Below, one piece after another: positions 1 through 13,475 of a DNA stretch of 64,000 nucleotides. The notes below the pieces were generated by a model. It worked only from the letters and a program-made list of their open reading frames with translations, was not told where the DNA came from and did not search any database. The stretch is from Coriaria nepalensis (taxonomy: Eukaryota > Streptophyta > Magnoliopsida > Cucurbitales > Coriariaceae): the NCBI GenBank assembly GCA_027186245.1, contig CP114486.1, forward strand, positions 9,686,501-9,750,500, read 5' to 3'. A program made the translations under genes and the position numbers. Each line of letters begins with the position of its first letter. Position 1 is the first letter of the stretch.

Positions 1-1080
1 TATTATAATTAATTAATTCTCTAATTAACACCAATTATCTCACAATTATATATTTGCACCATAAAACTATTTTCTTTACAAATAAGCCATTTCTCTACCT
101 TTTTGTCACTTTTACCTCATACAGTGTTTTATAGAGGTGACTTTAAGACCATAAACATATACTATTAATTAAAATTTTTAATCTAATAAATCTTATTAAT
201 TAATACCAATATTAGTCTACTAAAAATATGGAATTACACTCTTGCAATTATAGAACAAATTACTGACAAATCTCTAGTAGTCCATTGATAGTGTCATTAC
301 ATGCAATTTAATCCGCCAATAATTGATACGTAATTAGAGTTGGTCAAAATATCATTTTATCTCTATAATTATCTATTTATCTTTAAGTACCATTAATCCA
401 CCAGTAAATGATCAATTTATAATTTTAATTATAAATTTGAGTTCAAAACCATTCAATTTCAGAATTAATGCTTAAGGGAACTAATATACAATCTTCTATG
501 AAGAAGTTTAGATTCCATATCTATAAATCATGTTGCAGCTGCTTATCCCAATGAACCTCTAAAACAAAAGTCTTTGGCCTATTTTACAAACAAAGCGTTA
601 CGAGTGAATCAAAAGATCTAGTTAACATAAACAGGAGTTCATGACTACTCATTATTTAGATTGATCTGCATATGATCCTTTTAGATTGATCTACATATGA
701 TCATTTATTGATATGAATAAAATTCTTTATGGAAAATGGTATGTTAATAAAGAATTAATTCATATCGGGTCCTGACCTATATAATCAAATTATATAAAAT
801 ATCTTCACTAAGATGTCTATCTACCTTAATGATCCAAATTTAGATCACTTGCATTCATAATGCTAGTGGACCATACTAGCAACCATTAGTTAAAGATTCC
901 ATATTTTAATATGTTACGGATAATTTAATTCATTATCTATAATCTTAATCCTATCGTACTAATACAAGATTATAGTTAGATAAATGAATTTGTAATTTTA
1001 TGATATTTATACACATTATTAGATAATAACATATTCAAAAAATTATATAGAAAAATGTCACTTTTATTAATTTCATAAAA
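1..1080. other. AT-rich DNA, no gene seen
   Basis: This stretch has no open frame with recognisable protein similarity. A 25-30 bp direct repeat built on TTAGATTGATCT and CATATGATC occurs twice at about 656-705. The stretch abuts the decayed copia integrase on its right and may hold the missing 3' part of that element, but I see no second LTR in it. Confidence 0.5.
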
Positions 1081-1084
1081 TTGT

Positions 1085-3137
1085 ACTTATTATATGTTTT
1101 TAGGGCACCATGTGCAACAGCTTCTGCCCAAAACTTCTTGGAAACTTCATTGTCAAACAACAAACTTCTTGTCATCTCCATCACTATCCTATTTATCCTT
1201 TCAGCCACTCCATTTCGCTAAGGTGCATATGGCACTGTCAACTAATGAATGATACCATACCCCTCACAGAACAACGTGAATTTATTATATGTATATTCAT
1301 CTCCATTGTCTGATCTCATAACTTTGATTTTCTTCTCAACTCAAGCGTCTACTTGAGTTTTGAATTTCTTGAACTAGGACAGAACTTCTAAATTGCTTTT
1401 CAAAAAATAAATCCAACCAAATCGAGTTAAATCATCAAGAAACAGTAGAGTACTTTTTGTTATTGAGAGATGAAATTTGCATAAGTCCACAAACATTTGA
1501 GTGGACAATTCTTAACTTCTCAAAGGGTCTACGATATGAATTTGTTGGAAATGAATTCCTTTTCATCTTTCCAAGTTGATAGCCTTCACATATATCCTTC
1601 TAAGTCTGCAATTCTGGAAAATCTTCTATTAGATTTTGCTTGTTCAGAGCACTCGGCTTCATAAGGTTAGCATAGCCAAATATTTTGTGCCAAAATAAGG
1701 ATTCATCTTCTTTGGTCACCATGGCAAAGTGTTTGTTCCTCTTCTAATTTAGAAAGAAGCTATTATGCTTGATTCTAACTTTGGCAACTATGTTTGTGTT
1801 TGAGTCAGTGATGATGTAGTGTTCATCTTGAAGTGTCAGGCAATACCCATTCTTTCTCATTTTACCTACACGTAGTAAATTTTGATCTAAGTTATGAACA
1901 AATAGAACATTCTTGATTACCTTACTTTCCTGACTTGTTTCCACTGATATTGAGCCTTTCCTTTTTGCCACAACTTCATCTCCATTTCCTATAGTAATGT
2001 TGGTTCTGAAGGAAGTTTTGAGACTGAGAAACAGGTCCTTGTTGAAAGTCATATGGCTTGTACAACCACTTTCAATAAGCCATTGTTCCTTATGCTAGAA
2101 TTTCTTAAAGGCAGTGCAATAAACATATGCTCTTCTTTCTCCTCAATAGCTTTGGCTTGATGAAGTTGATTCTTCTTTCTTTCAAACCTTTTCTTTTGGC
2201 ATTTTTTCTCACTATGACCATACCTTTTAAAGTAAGTGCATTGAGGCTTGGTTGTACTCTAGCAAACATCTTCAAAGTGCCCTTTAAATGTGTAAATGGA
2301 ACAAGTATGCTTATTTCTTCTACTTTTCTTAAAATACATACTTGAGCTGCTTGTTTGATCCTTCTTCCTCCAAGGCTTGTTTTTCTTGGCTTGGAAAGCA
2401 CATTCAGTCATAGCTTGAACTCTATTCACATGTGTTTTTTCAAAAGCTTCTAGAGATCTAGTAAGCTCACCCAAACTGAGAGTGGAAAGATCTTGGCTCT
2501 CTTTTATTGCATCAACCTAGGAGTTAAATTTTGATTGCAAAGCTTATAAGTACCTTCTTGATGCTGGCGCTTTCTGACATATGTTCACCATGCATTTTCA
2601 GCTAGCTTAAAACTTCATTAAGCTTATCAAAATAAGCTTGAACAGGTTCATCCTTTCACATTCTTAGTGCTTTAAAGTTCCTCTTTGCAAGTAGCCGGTT
2701 CACTACTCTTATCTTTTTAGATCCATGGAATTATTTATGAAGAATTTTCCATGCTATCTTAGCTTTTTTTTTTTTAATGCCAAAGATTGTTGTATACATC
2801 TCATTTTAGATGGCTGATTGCAATATGGTCACTGCCTTGAAAATTTTCTATTTTTTCTCCTTATCAATTTGATCTGGTTTACAATGAGATGATCCATCAT
2901 CTAGAGCTTCATAGGTTTCTTCTACAGCCTCCCATAGATCAAATACAATGAAATTTTTCTGCATTTTGTCACTCTCAATATGATACTTCTTTCCACTCTA
3001 AATACTGGTGGAGATCGTAGAGCCACTTGATGGGATTTGATATTTTTAGATTTTTGGGATTGAATAGAGATCGTGATTAGATTGGTAAAATTGAAATAAA
3101 TAACAAGTATGAAGATCAACAGGCACTTAAGAAATCA
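1085..3137 (-). pseudogene. Ty1/copia gag-protease-integrase remnant
   Basis: Read on the minus strand, this is the 5' half of a copia polyprotein. A gag region (about 3000-2400) holds LWEAVEE and AWKILHK, typical of the UBN2-type gag. Two zinc knuckles follow at about 2340-2220 (CSIYTFKGHFEDVC and CTYFKRYGHSEKKC), and both have lost the second cysteine. The protease/pre-integrase part (2052-1744) contains SFRTNITIGNG and HNLDQNLLRVGKM. Integrase core fragments (about 1720-1085) include a retained MRSDNGDEYT around the second catalytic Asp. Stops and frameshifts break it throughout. Reverse transcriptase and RNase H are absent, so the element is truncated on the left. It cannot code for a working product. 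Confidence 0.85.
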
Positions 3138-3149
3138 GCTCTGATACCA
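3138..3149 (-). other. Primer binding site (initiator tRNA-Met type)
   Basis: The minus strand reads TGGTATCAGAGC directly after the LTR end. This is the standard primer binding site of plant copia and gypsy elements, and it fixes the element's orientation and the inner edge of its 5' LTR. Confidence 0.85.
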
Positions 3150-3482
3150 TGTTAGAATTTTGAATGAGTTTGAGAGGAAATGAGAGCAAAGAGTGAGGAG
3201 ACTGAAGTTTTTCTTTTTTGTTGTTGTATAAACTTTTTTTTTCCAATGAACATAATGTTTACAATATTAAACAATATAAAGGAAAATGAAACATCATTAA
3301 AAGTACATAAAGAACCATGCTTCATTGCTTAAGCCATAGCAAAGACAACCAACTACTATACTTAATTAATGTTTTCTTAAAAGCAAATCAAAAGACTGCA
3401 TAAAAGCTTGTTGAACTAGAAAAGCATGAGTTGCTATGAAGCACTACCTTTTAATATAGAATTGAGTATGGTATTTACAACA
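3150..3482 (-). repeat. Probable 5' LTR of the left copia remnant
   Basis: The inner edge is set by the adjacent primer binding site: on the minus strand the LTR ends in ATTCTAACA. The outer edge is inferred from a start TGTTGTAAAT, giving the expected short TGTT...AACA inverted ends and about 333 bp. No second LTR copy is present to confirm the outer edge. Confidence 0.5.
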
Positions 3483-4030
3483 TAATTATTATAAATATAT
3501 ATTATTTCATTTATAGTATAGTGTCAGATTATAGTCCCATACATTATATTGACGTACATTATATTGATTTATCCTAAAAGTATGTATATAATATATAAAA
3601 CATGTTTAGATAATTTTAGTTGAATATGTTTAATGTAATACACAATCCATAGAAACAAAAAGAGTAAGTCATCTTATCAATTTTATTTGCATTGTATTTT
3701 TATTTTCGATTTTATTATCAATTAGGGGTTTTATATTTTAAGATTTTAAATTTATGACTTTATGTTTTAGGGTTTTCCTAAATTTTTAAAAATTTGACCT
3801 TAACAATTTGACATAATTTTATATCTAATCAACTTTTATTATATATTACATAATTTTCCTAATTTTCTATATTTATGATTCCATTTATTTGAAAATGGGT
3901 GAGGAAAGAGACAAAGATTGAGGCATATAGGAAATTTTCAATAATTTTTCATAAAATTAATGGCTATGACAAGTCGTAGGAAATTGAAAGTTTCCACAGG
4001 AAGTAATTATTACATGCCTAAGCTTAACTC

Positions 4031-4960
4031 TTAGGTCATGTTTGATATTATTTCTTAAGTAAGAATAGAATAAAATTATAGTTTATTTAACTTTTTGGTC
4101 CAATTTTATGATGAAGTATGAATAATTTTAAATTCATAGTTTGATGAAAAATCGATTCATCCATTCTTTCTCGAACAAAAGTATTTGGATGAAAATGAAA
4201 TTATCTATTTGTCCATTATTTTTTCATTTATTTAATTTTAATTCATGTAATTTTCAAAATATAAATATATTATATTTTCTTTAACATCATTAATTAAAAT
4301 TAAAATATATTCATGTATATATATATATAGAACTAATGAATATTCTACGAAGAGTTGACACTTGAGAATAACTAAACTCAATCTCGTCACATGCATTGAG
4401 TTAGATTTGCTTTACATCTTCTCCTCGTGGGAGATTCTCCCTACTTGTAACTGGTCGGTTGTAAATGGTAATTATTAGGGCATGGTCGGTCATACCTAGG
4501 TACCTATGCCACCTAATTAATGGTTCCCGTTCCTCAGGATGTCTTACCATTGCACGATGGGCCCGTTGGACCATGCTTCTAGTTGAGTCGTTGACTTGAA
4601 AGTTGGAACAAGAAGTAAGTGCCTTATGGCCTAACTACTCCTAATCAAGCATGCCCTTCAAACGTTCTAGGGTGTTTCTGGTCTTAATCAAGTTCATAAT
4701 TTGTGCGTGAAATCCGACCGTCCCATTCACCCATGTTGGGTCCGATCCGATCACTTAAAAGGTTTAGAAGTTCATTTCTCACACCTATTTTATAATTCCT
4801 TTTTTGATAATTCACTTTCAAATAATCAAGTTTCCAACTTAAATACTCTTTTTACTAGTTAAAAGTAACTTTTTCTCAAACGTCGTTCTACATTTCAATT
4901 TAGAATAAACTTAAGTTTATCCAAATTCCAGTTTAAGTAGGTATGTTAAATATAGCCTAA
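4031..4960. repeat. Possible MITE-like non-autonomous element
   Basis: The ends form an imperfect inverted repeat. TTAGGTCATGTTTGATA at 4031 pairs with the reverse complement of the sequence ending TATAGCCTAA at 4960, matching at about 12 of the first 15 positions. The interior is non-coding and contains a less AT-rich block (about 4340-4760). I could not see a clear target duplication, so this is tentative. Confidence 0.25.
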
Positions 4961-5255
4961 TAAGATTCTTTGAATATGTGTATCTTTATCTCCGCACTCA
5001 AAAAAATTTATTGTAACATGGTACGATATAGAAATTGTAGTTTACCATGAAAGTGCAACAAGTTCATGATAATATATGATGGTTGGATTTAAGTTAAGTT
5101 TCACTTTGATACATTTATCAAATTAACGTACGTTGTTTTCTCTACTAATGATAAATATTTATTTTTAAAAAATTATCAAACTAATATTTTAATTAAACTA
5201 ACATTTAAAATAGTAGATTCTAGTTATATTTTATAGGCTTAAACTATATAACCTA

Positions 5256-5256
5256 A

Positions 5257-5288
<32 letters not shown>

Positions 5289-5289
5289 T
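5256..5289. repeat. (AT)n microsatellite
   Basis: An uninterrupted TA dinucleotide run of about 30 bases. Similar tracts occur at about 7179-7204 and, shorter, at 4316-4329. Confidence 0.9.
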
Positions 5290-6946
5290 GCTTGCAATAA
5301 CACTAATAGAGTATATATCATGTCTACTGTATACAGTAAAGCATATGATAAAGGTTAGGCATGATGTTGTATAGCTGCTTGAGCTAATGTCTCAAAAATC
5401 ATATGATAAATGTTAGGCATGATGTGGTCCATTAATGGCGAGAGACCTGACATGCACTGACCCAACACTTTTAAAAAGCGTAGTGTGACCCGAAACTATA
5501 TGACAACATTATACGCTGTGCACTGTTTTTGTGCTTCCTCTTTCAGGTATATATAGCTAATATAGTTACATTTAGGGGATGCACCAAATCACATAATTTG
5601 TGCCTTGTGTAACGTTTAATGACGCTGCTCTTTAATATCTTCTAAGGAATTTAAACGTTTGAGAAAACCTTTTGATTAAAGTGTTTCTGTAAACTGAAAT
5701 TGAAACCTATTTGAATTGAAATGTGTAGAAATGAAAACGTACGTACGGCACAAACTTCAAGTAAACCGACTTTTATCCTCTCTACACCTTTATGTGATGA
5801 TGATCTACATAATTATTACACCGACCACTCTTCCCTTTATCATATCTCTTCTTTTTACCATCCTTTTGAAGTCCTCTCAAATTAGCATTTTGCAGAACAT
5901 GGGATGTGATTGCGATTACATTTGTTGTATGTACCTCTGTGGCTCTGTCCAAGGATAATGAATTCGCATGCCATCCATTGGCTGACCTGAGCATGAAATG
6001 AATGGCAATCAAAACTTTTACTGTTTATATAGCAGGACTCTCTTATCTTCGTAATCCGAACAAAACTTGATATACTAAGTAATATAATATGAGTTGATAT
6101 TTACGATTATCCTTGATCGATTTAGGATAAGTTAAATTTACTTGAAAATTCTTCATCTATGTCGTTACCTACCCACTGAGTACCTTTATGTTTGCATCAA
6201 AGTGATATTATATTTACATTTTTTTTTTCTCTAAATTATGTTTTCTCTCTTTTCCTCTTTCGTTACTAGCTTCCAAACTTAATTTTGATGTTGGAACCAG
6301 ATTTTAGATGGTGTATATGTATATACTTGAATGAAATATATATATATAGTTATATAATATATATTATGAGATTAATGACGTAGATCTTTTTTAAGTATAT
6401 TTATATTCTAAATATATTTGAGAAAAATGGGATTGAAGAGAAAAAATATTTTATTATATGATTATAGGAATGGAGTGGTTGTATGCAAATCAGTAGGGTC
6501 TCGGGGTGAGTATATCAATATCAATGGTTGCGTAATATTTGAAACAGAGTTTCAGTTTGATTCATTGTTTCTTCTCTTATGCTTATCCTAATGGTTAGTT
6601 GTTATTTTTGTTTTCCAAACAAAGTAATTCGAATGATGTATGAAAGTAGTGAAATTTATTAAATCATTTTTTAATTTGAATTAAATATTTTAATAATTAA
6701 AATTTCATATTTACTTTACATTTAATTTTTTTATTTTTTTTAATAATTATTTTTAGTCAAATAAATTGAAAATCATGTGTTTATAGAAAAACTCATCGTA
6801 TGTTGTAGTGCTCCAAATCATAAAGTGGCGGACCATGTACGCTGTATTCGAGTCGGCAGCCATCAAATGGGATATCTCTAGTTTATACCTCTGAAAGGGT
6901 AAAATAGTACTGAAAGCATTAACACTGTAATTTTAATTTTCATGAT

Positions 6947-6973
6947 CGAGAGAGAGAGAGAGAGAGAGAGAGA
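6947..6973. repeat. (GA)n microsatellite
   Basis: An uninterrupted GA dinucleotide run of about 26 bases in AT-rich non-coding DNA. Confidence 0.9.
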
Positions 6974-9900
6974 AAACAACGTTAAAATTTTAAGAGAAAA
7001 CAGTACTCGTTTACTTCAGAGTCAACATGTCCTGCTATAAATAAAGTCAACGTGTTCCATATCACACAATTCACGGACAACCGCTCAATACTTTCGTTGC
7101 TTCTCATCAATCATCATTGTCTTTAACTATAATAAATATGTAAGCATTGCGAGGCTAACATTAATGGCAAAAAGATTTCTATATATATATATATATATAT
7201 ATATTCCTACGTCAAAATTGAAATACTAATTTTGCATTAGTATTAGATTTAGGTCTTTTAAATTTATAAAATTAGATTTATAGTTTTTTAACTTTCCCAA
7301 ATACAACTTAAGTCACTACTTTTTATATTAACTTACATAAAATAATGGATCGGTCAATCCGGTTTCCTATGGATATGAGCCTTCTCAACTCCATTTTAAA
7401 CTATTATATAGATCGTTTCAAAATATTTAACCGTTAAAATTATATTTTTTTAATCTTAAGATTTGTTTAAGAAAATAAAAATAAATATTATCAATTTAGG
7501 AAATAAACTCATAAAAATTCTATCTAATTCATTTATTTCCCCCTTTATAAATAAAATACAAAAGATGTATTACTAATATCCAAATTAATAAAACTTTTTA
7601 AAAATAATAATAATAATAAAATATCATAAATTTCTTATTTTTCATTTTTTTAATGATATTTTGGAGCATGAAATTGATATAACTAAGATTTTGAGATTGA
7701 AATATCTATAAATAATAAAATAACTTTAATAAATAAATAAAACATATGATTATTAAAGATCTAAAATTCTCAATAGAAAATACTGAAATAAAACTTCTAA
7801 AGAAGAAGAAGATGAATCTTAAAAGGATATAAGAGTGTTTATAGATCAAGGACCCAAATAGGAGACAACATCTACGTAGTACTAAACTTGATTAAATAAC
7901 AATTTATGAACCCGCTTTTGATTTTTCGTGAGATTTATCTTTTTCTTATCCTTTTTTCTTAATATATACATTTTTTTTTTCTTTCATTATTCTCTCCACT
8001 CCCTTCTCTCGTATTATTCTTCTTCTCTTCTTACTTACTCAGATCTCTGTTCTTCTTTTTCTTTTCACACCATTAGATCAAGGTTTTCACTTTTCACCCT
8101 ATTTTAGATCAAAGTAGTTTTAAAATGAATTAAAATTTTAAATTGAAGTTTATAATGATTATATATTACGCATTTGACTGGATATATTAATTTTTAAATG
8201 GAATGCACAAATCAAGAATCTAAATCTTGGTTACGAAAGTTAGAGAAATATAGATATATAATTTCAAAAATTTGATTGAGAGATTTAAATTTAATAAAAT
8301 AAAATTTTAAAGGAATAAAATCTAATTTACTCAATTTCATAAATTTTTTTTTTTTTTTTTTTTTGAATCAATACGTATTGAAGTGGTCTCTGAACCACAA
8401 AGTGGGGTCGATAGTATTAGCTTTTTGCTTTAACTTTAAGCAACTTGGATGGCTGCAACAATATTTGTGACATGAATATGACACACCATTCAGTATGACA
8501 ACACTGGTTAATTAATTGCCTCCGAGGCTTTTATGAAATTCTGAAAATAAAAGATATTGTAGAAAAGGGGAAAAGTCGATTGTAGATAAACAGCATTATA
8601 AAGGAGTACGACAAGTTCACCAAAATAAAGAAAGATGGCATGTACGACGGGCTGGATTGCAGGATCTATATTGACTTGTCGATCCTACAGATTATAGTAA
8701 ATGGTAGGGCCTTCTATCATGGACTTTTGAATATGGTGATAAAGAGTCGTATACTCGTATTGGTCGTCACAGCATTATGGAAGGGGTCTCTCTCTTAAGC
8801 CTACCTCCCTAAAAAAGTAAAGGTTATCTTCTACAAGTGTGTAATACTTTTAAACATAGGAATTCGAATAGATTTATTAGAATTTATAGAAGATTTTGTG
8901 AGTTCCAAATCTGTGTATTTTATAATCTTTTGAGCCGCCCAAAATGTTTCACAAACTTATAAATTGTGAGGATTTCAATTGGAATAGACAAAAGAGAACA
9001 ATTCTTTAAATTTCACGATTACATTAGGCGGATGGTCATCAAGTCAATTAGATTTTGACTCATATGAATGTACTATTTATGTGTAATGATGTAAATATTA
9101 GCAAGTTATTATAATTATCATTTTATAAGTCACATATTTATTATATTTATTAATTATATTGAAATAATATATTATATATATTGATTACATATCATAATAC
9201 AATTCATTATTTTGAATTATACATTCGAGATAATGATAGAAATCATGATAATTGAGATACAAGTTATTTAATAACTAAAAATACAAATTGTTCACAATCA
9301 TAGAATTATTAAAAGAATATATCGATAATCTGGATAGACTATCATATATATTATCTCTTAAAGGTTTAAGATGATTAATTTCATGACCATTGACATTAGA
9401 TGAACATCAGGAAAAGTATGTGGGTTCATGGTAAAGTACATGAACATGATCATTAGATAATTCTTAATGATAAGAATATTACATATTAATAAGAATTATT
9501 CAATAAATATACTAGATATGATTCTCAGATATGAGATCACCATAATATCTTATGTGCTAGGTTTTATGCTTTTGCATTATATAAAAGGACCCTAGCCAAT
9601 GGTTACAAAGGATGAATTATTAGGTATAAGATATTATACATGAAGATAGTGAGTGAGTCATCTAATTGAACATTAAATATTTATGCAGTAGAATGATGTG
9701 AAATGAGTTTTAGTAAAGTGATTATCTTTGTTCATTAAAGATGTAAATAGTTCATAAGATTCGTCTATTAGGTTTTGATAGTTAAACAATGGCATAAGAT
9801 GAATCGAGATATTTATAAAATGTAAGAATTGTTTATTGTATATTGATTAGTCATTATAAGTTCTTTTGGAAGATAAATACATTATCATCTCACGAATGAC

Positions 9901-12646
9901 CTTAATGCTTTCTTAAGAGTTAATCTTAGTCTAAAGATTTAAGTTAATTATGTTGGAACAAACATATATTTTAGATTAATCACATAAACTTTATATAGAC
10001 TATCAAGATTTTAATGGGTATGAGGTCTTGTACATACTAATCTATCTTTTTTAATGAGTCTCTCTCAAACATGTAGAATTGAAGAGGAAAAATAGAATGA
10101 AATGTCTTGGGGACCAAAACCCCTAAGGTTTTTTATATAGACAACCTGACTAAAATCCCACTAATCCTAATCAGGTTCTTTATTGGGTACTATACATTAC
10201 AAAGCCCATTATGAATAAGATGTCTTATTGGATTCTACTATGATAAATCACTTAATTAGCCCAATTATAATGGAAGTCCAACTATAATGGTTACTAATTT
10301 GAATTCCCATATTAGGTTATTAAAATAACTCAACAAATTAATCATAAGATGATCGAATTAATTATTTAGTTTAAAATAACATTTTATAGTTAAATGAATC
10401 TAATATGAGATTTGATAAAATCGTAAAGTATTATGAGATTCTCCTAAAAACATAATGTAGAACCTGATTGGTCACACACTTAAATTTTAAAATAACTTAG
10501 TTGAGCCTTCGTTGAGGACAAGGAAAACAAACTTTTCATTTTAGGGGTAAAATGCTCATTTTATCAATAATGTAAGTATAAAGGTAAAATTATAAATTAT
10601 AAATTTATTTAATCTAATATCTTGTAGTTCTACTAGCATAACTAAATAATGATAGCAATTTAATTAAAAATAATAATGTAAGGCTATTTAAGTAATTATT
10701 AAAATGTCCGGAAAGTCATTATGTGTTAATGGACAAGAACGAGTACATGAAATTTGTATGTCATAACTAATCAATCAAGTGTTTATTATAGTAAGATGGG
10801 CTAAATTTCCATACATGGCCGTTCACATCAATAGAGTTTAACCCATCGATGACTTGATTTATTGAAACTCAAACTCAATAGTTGAGTAGGTCATAGTTAG
10901 AGATATTTACGGAATTTCTGAGAACCCTGATAACTAGTATAAATAACAAGTTGAAGGGGCCTAATTCGTTTCGTACTCGCTGAAATTCCTAGAGAGAAAA
11001 GTGAGAATTTTTCTTATTCATTTTCCTCAAATTCATGTTCAAGAGTTAAATTTAAAAATAAAAAATTAAATAAGTAAATAAAATTATGTAGATTACGATT
11101 AGAAGTTGGCCACTTCGACAACTAGTTCTTCTTAGAGTGGTGCAGAAAAACTGCTCCACACCAACTCGTTTGTGTTAATTTCGGTCGATATTGCACGCTG
11201 AAACTTTGTTTGCTTCTACGCACCGACTGAAATGCCATTTTCCCTTCAATCCCCTAAACACATGCCCTTTGTCTTCCCCAAGCGCCCATCAGTTTCTTTT
11301 TCTTTTATTTTATGGTTTTTTTTCCCTTCCCACTTCCCCTCAAATCTACCCAAACTAAATACATTCAAAACATAGTAAAATATACCACTAAATTATACCT
11401 AGGATCTCAACTATTGAAAGTTTTGATGTAGACAAAGACACAATTCTAATGGTCAATGTATGTGCCATTCATAGGGACCCATTGATTTGGGTGAACTCTA
11501 CAAATTTCAAGCTAAAGAGAAATGTTGATGGTCATGATGAAGGGTATTGATTTATATACCATTTGGGGTGGGAAGGAGCAGTTGCCTTGGTGCCGGGTTG
11601 GCTAATAGAGTGGTTGGGTTAGCATTGGTTTCATTAATTCAATATATTTATTTATAAAATTTTCACATGAACTTAAAATATATAATTACATATTTCTAAT
11701 CATATTTTCACGTACTGTGCAAAACATTTTCTATTCAAGCGTTACCTATATAAACAAACCTAGATGGGATTGAGATTTGGGTTCAATCCCAATTGAGATC
11801 TGGGTTCAATTTTGAATCAATCGAGATCTAGATTCAATTCCAATTTAATCGAGATCTTGGTTTAAACCCAAACTGGAGAGATAAGTGCAGGAGAGATGAA
11901 TGCAATAGCCGTGGCGGTTGTGATAGCAATGGTGGACGGAACTGAAAAATTTAGTTAAGGTTAAAATATCGGAGATGAAAGTTAAATAAATAAATAACTA
12001 AATAATTTTGAGTTGATACAAATAGAATAAAATAAAATTCTTAGAACATAAATGAAAAAAACTAAAAAATTATAATGATACAGAATGATTATTAAGTTAA
12101 AGGAATCTGACTGCGGTAGAGGCAGAGGCGATATGGTTGTGGAGGTCACCGTAAAGGAATGAAAAGATAAAAATTGACTTATAATAATGAAATGGATTAA
12201 AAACTATATAAAATAAAATTTTGGAATTAAAAATAAAAATAATTAATTAATTCTAGATTAATTTTGAAAAAAGTTAATAGTTATATGCTGACAAATTCTA
12301 TTAATTATAAATAAAATAAATATTATTTATATTTTTTTTAAAAATTCGGATATAAATTACATTTTGTAAAATTTTTAGATATTAATTATCTTTTATATTG
12401 AAATTTGAATATAAATTTTTTTTCCCCTTTTAAAAAAATTTTATAATCTACGTACTTATTTGAATATAAAGCCTATTGCTATTTTCTTATTTGCATGCCC
12501 CTACCCCAAGAGTTCTCCCAGAACAAAACAATGAGTACTACAATTGTACATAGGACAGGAAAAGAGAGGGGCCGCATTTTATTTGAAAAATAACAATAAA
12601 TAAATAAATAAATTTTGAAAAATAGAAAGCTATAGAAGAGTAAAAG

Positions 12647-12776
12647 TGACGTCCAAAAAACCCACTCGTTCAGAAATTCCGTATCTAGTACAGACTTGGC
12701 AGAGGTACCCTCGCCAATATTTAATCTTCTTTAATAAGTTAGAATTTCATCCTTCCTCTTTCTTAGTTATTTATAA
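12647..12776 (+). promoter_or_regulatory. Promoter of SAUR gene 1
   Basis: A TGACGTCC motif (12647-12654, resembling a bZIP site) and a TATA-like TATTTATAA (12768-12776), about 140 bases before the ATG, are both kept at matching positions in the second copy. Conservation between the duplicates amid diverged flanks supports function. I saw no canonical TGTCTC auxin-response element close to the gene. Confidence 0.5.
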
Positions 12777-12910
12777 CCCTTCACCACCCATATTCTTCAC
12801 TCGCAATTCTCCTCTCCTTCTTCAAACTAGAAATCAACTAATCGCCCCTCCCCCCCTCCCCCATCCTCCCTCCAAAACCAAAACACAACAAAATCAATCA
12901 ACCAATCACC

Positions 12911-13222
12911 ATGCAAGACAACAAGAAGTCGAAAGTGAAGAAAGGGTTTCTAGCAGTTCAAGTTGGTTTAGAGGAAGAAGATTATAAGACTCAACGCTTT
13001 ATGATTCCCATATCTTTCTTGTATCATCCTCTTTTCCAGCAGCTTTTGGAGAAAGCTCATGAGATTTACGGATACCATACAAACGGACCGCTTAGACTGC
13101 CTTGCTCGGTCGAAGATTTCCTCAATCTCCGGTGGAGGATCGAGAGAGAGTCCAGTACTTCTTACAAAAATCAGCACCATAGTTATCATCTTCCTAGTTC
13201 CTTATCTTTCCACTCTTGTTGA
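12911..13222 (+). CDS. SAUR family auxin-responsive protein (copy 1)
   Basis: Intronless 103-residue protein of the SAUR (small auxin-up RNA) family. In Arabidopsis, SAURs inhibit PP2C.D phosphatases and so activate plasma-membrane H+-ATPases to promote cell expansion; that role is inferred here from the family. The SAUR core runs from KGFLAVQVG (residues 11-19) through IPISFLYHPLFQQLLEKA and IYGYHTNGPLRLPC to LRWRIERES (73-81). It is followed by a divergent Ser/His-rich tail. The YHPLF and GPLRLPC signatures resemble the SAUR32-type subgroup. The start is the first ATG of the frame and begins the conserved MQDNKKSK shared with copy 2. A longer frame at 12646-12987 overlaps it but has no family similarity. 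Intact, with its own TATA box. Confidence 0.9.
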   Translation: MQDNKKSKVKKGFLAVQVGLEEEDYKTQRFMIPISFLYHPLFQQLLEKAHEIYGYHTNGPLRLPCSVEDFLNLRWRIERESSTSYKNQHHSYHLPSSLSFHSC

Positions 13223-13475
13223 TCTTTTCCGGTTTATGTATGTCTATACTGTACTCATAATATCTATCATAGAGATAAGAGGAGAGAGTACCTTTTTCAT
13301 AGCCAATTTAATGGTGTCTCACTCTCTATTGCATCTTCTTTTTTTCTTTTTTCTTTTTTTCCCTTCACTCTTTTGTATTGTCCATAGGATAGTGAGGAAA
13401 GTTGATAGGAATAGATATACTATTGATCTTATACTGTCATCAATTTTGAACGCATGATGAATGAAAAGTACTTTA

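Larger units (their letters stand above)
3483..12476. other. Long AT-rich intergenic region, no gene
   Basis: About 9 kb without a recognisable gene on either strand. It holds a possible MITE-like element (4031-4960), several AT and GA microsatellites, and homopolymer runs. Moderately complex stretches at about 10000-10450 and 10740-11040 have the look of LTR-type repeats, with a TATA-like TATAAATA near 10938, but lack any coding domain. The open frames at 5716-6012 overlap on opposite strands and resemble nothing I know. Confidence 0.5.
12477..13475 (+). repeat. Tandem duplication, unit 1 (SAUR gene and flanks)
   Basis: This block is clearly homologous to 14485-15412. It includes the promoter, 5' leader, coding region and about 200 bp of 3' flank. 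Shared landmarks in the same order are ACAATTGTACATA, GTGACGTCCA, CCAATATTTAATCTTCTTTA, the gene itself, and ATGATGAATGAAAA near the right end. Unit 1 carries about 100 bp of extra T-rich DNA (about 13330-13437) not present in unit 2. Confidence 0.85.

Noticed and set aside
4340..4760. Moderately GC-rich block considered as an RNA gene or organelle DNA
   Set aside because: No tRNA cloverleaf, rRNA similarity or plastid/mitochondrial gene could be recognised.
5716..6012. Overlapping open frames on both strands
   Set aside because: No similarity to any family I know, no conserved motifs, and the two strands cannot both be supported.
12646..12987. A 113-codon frame overlapping SAUR copy 1 (and 14779-15111 overlapping copy 2)
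   Set aside because: It runs in another frame through the promoter and the gene start. Its sequence is only the translation of pyrimidine-rich leader DNA; the SAUR frame is clearly the real one.
13059..13457. A 132-codon plus-strand frame over the end of SAUR copy 1
   Set aside because: Shadow of the SAUR coding region followed by low-complexity hydrophobic text from T-rich DNA; not present in copy 2.
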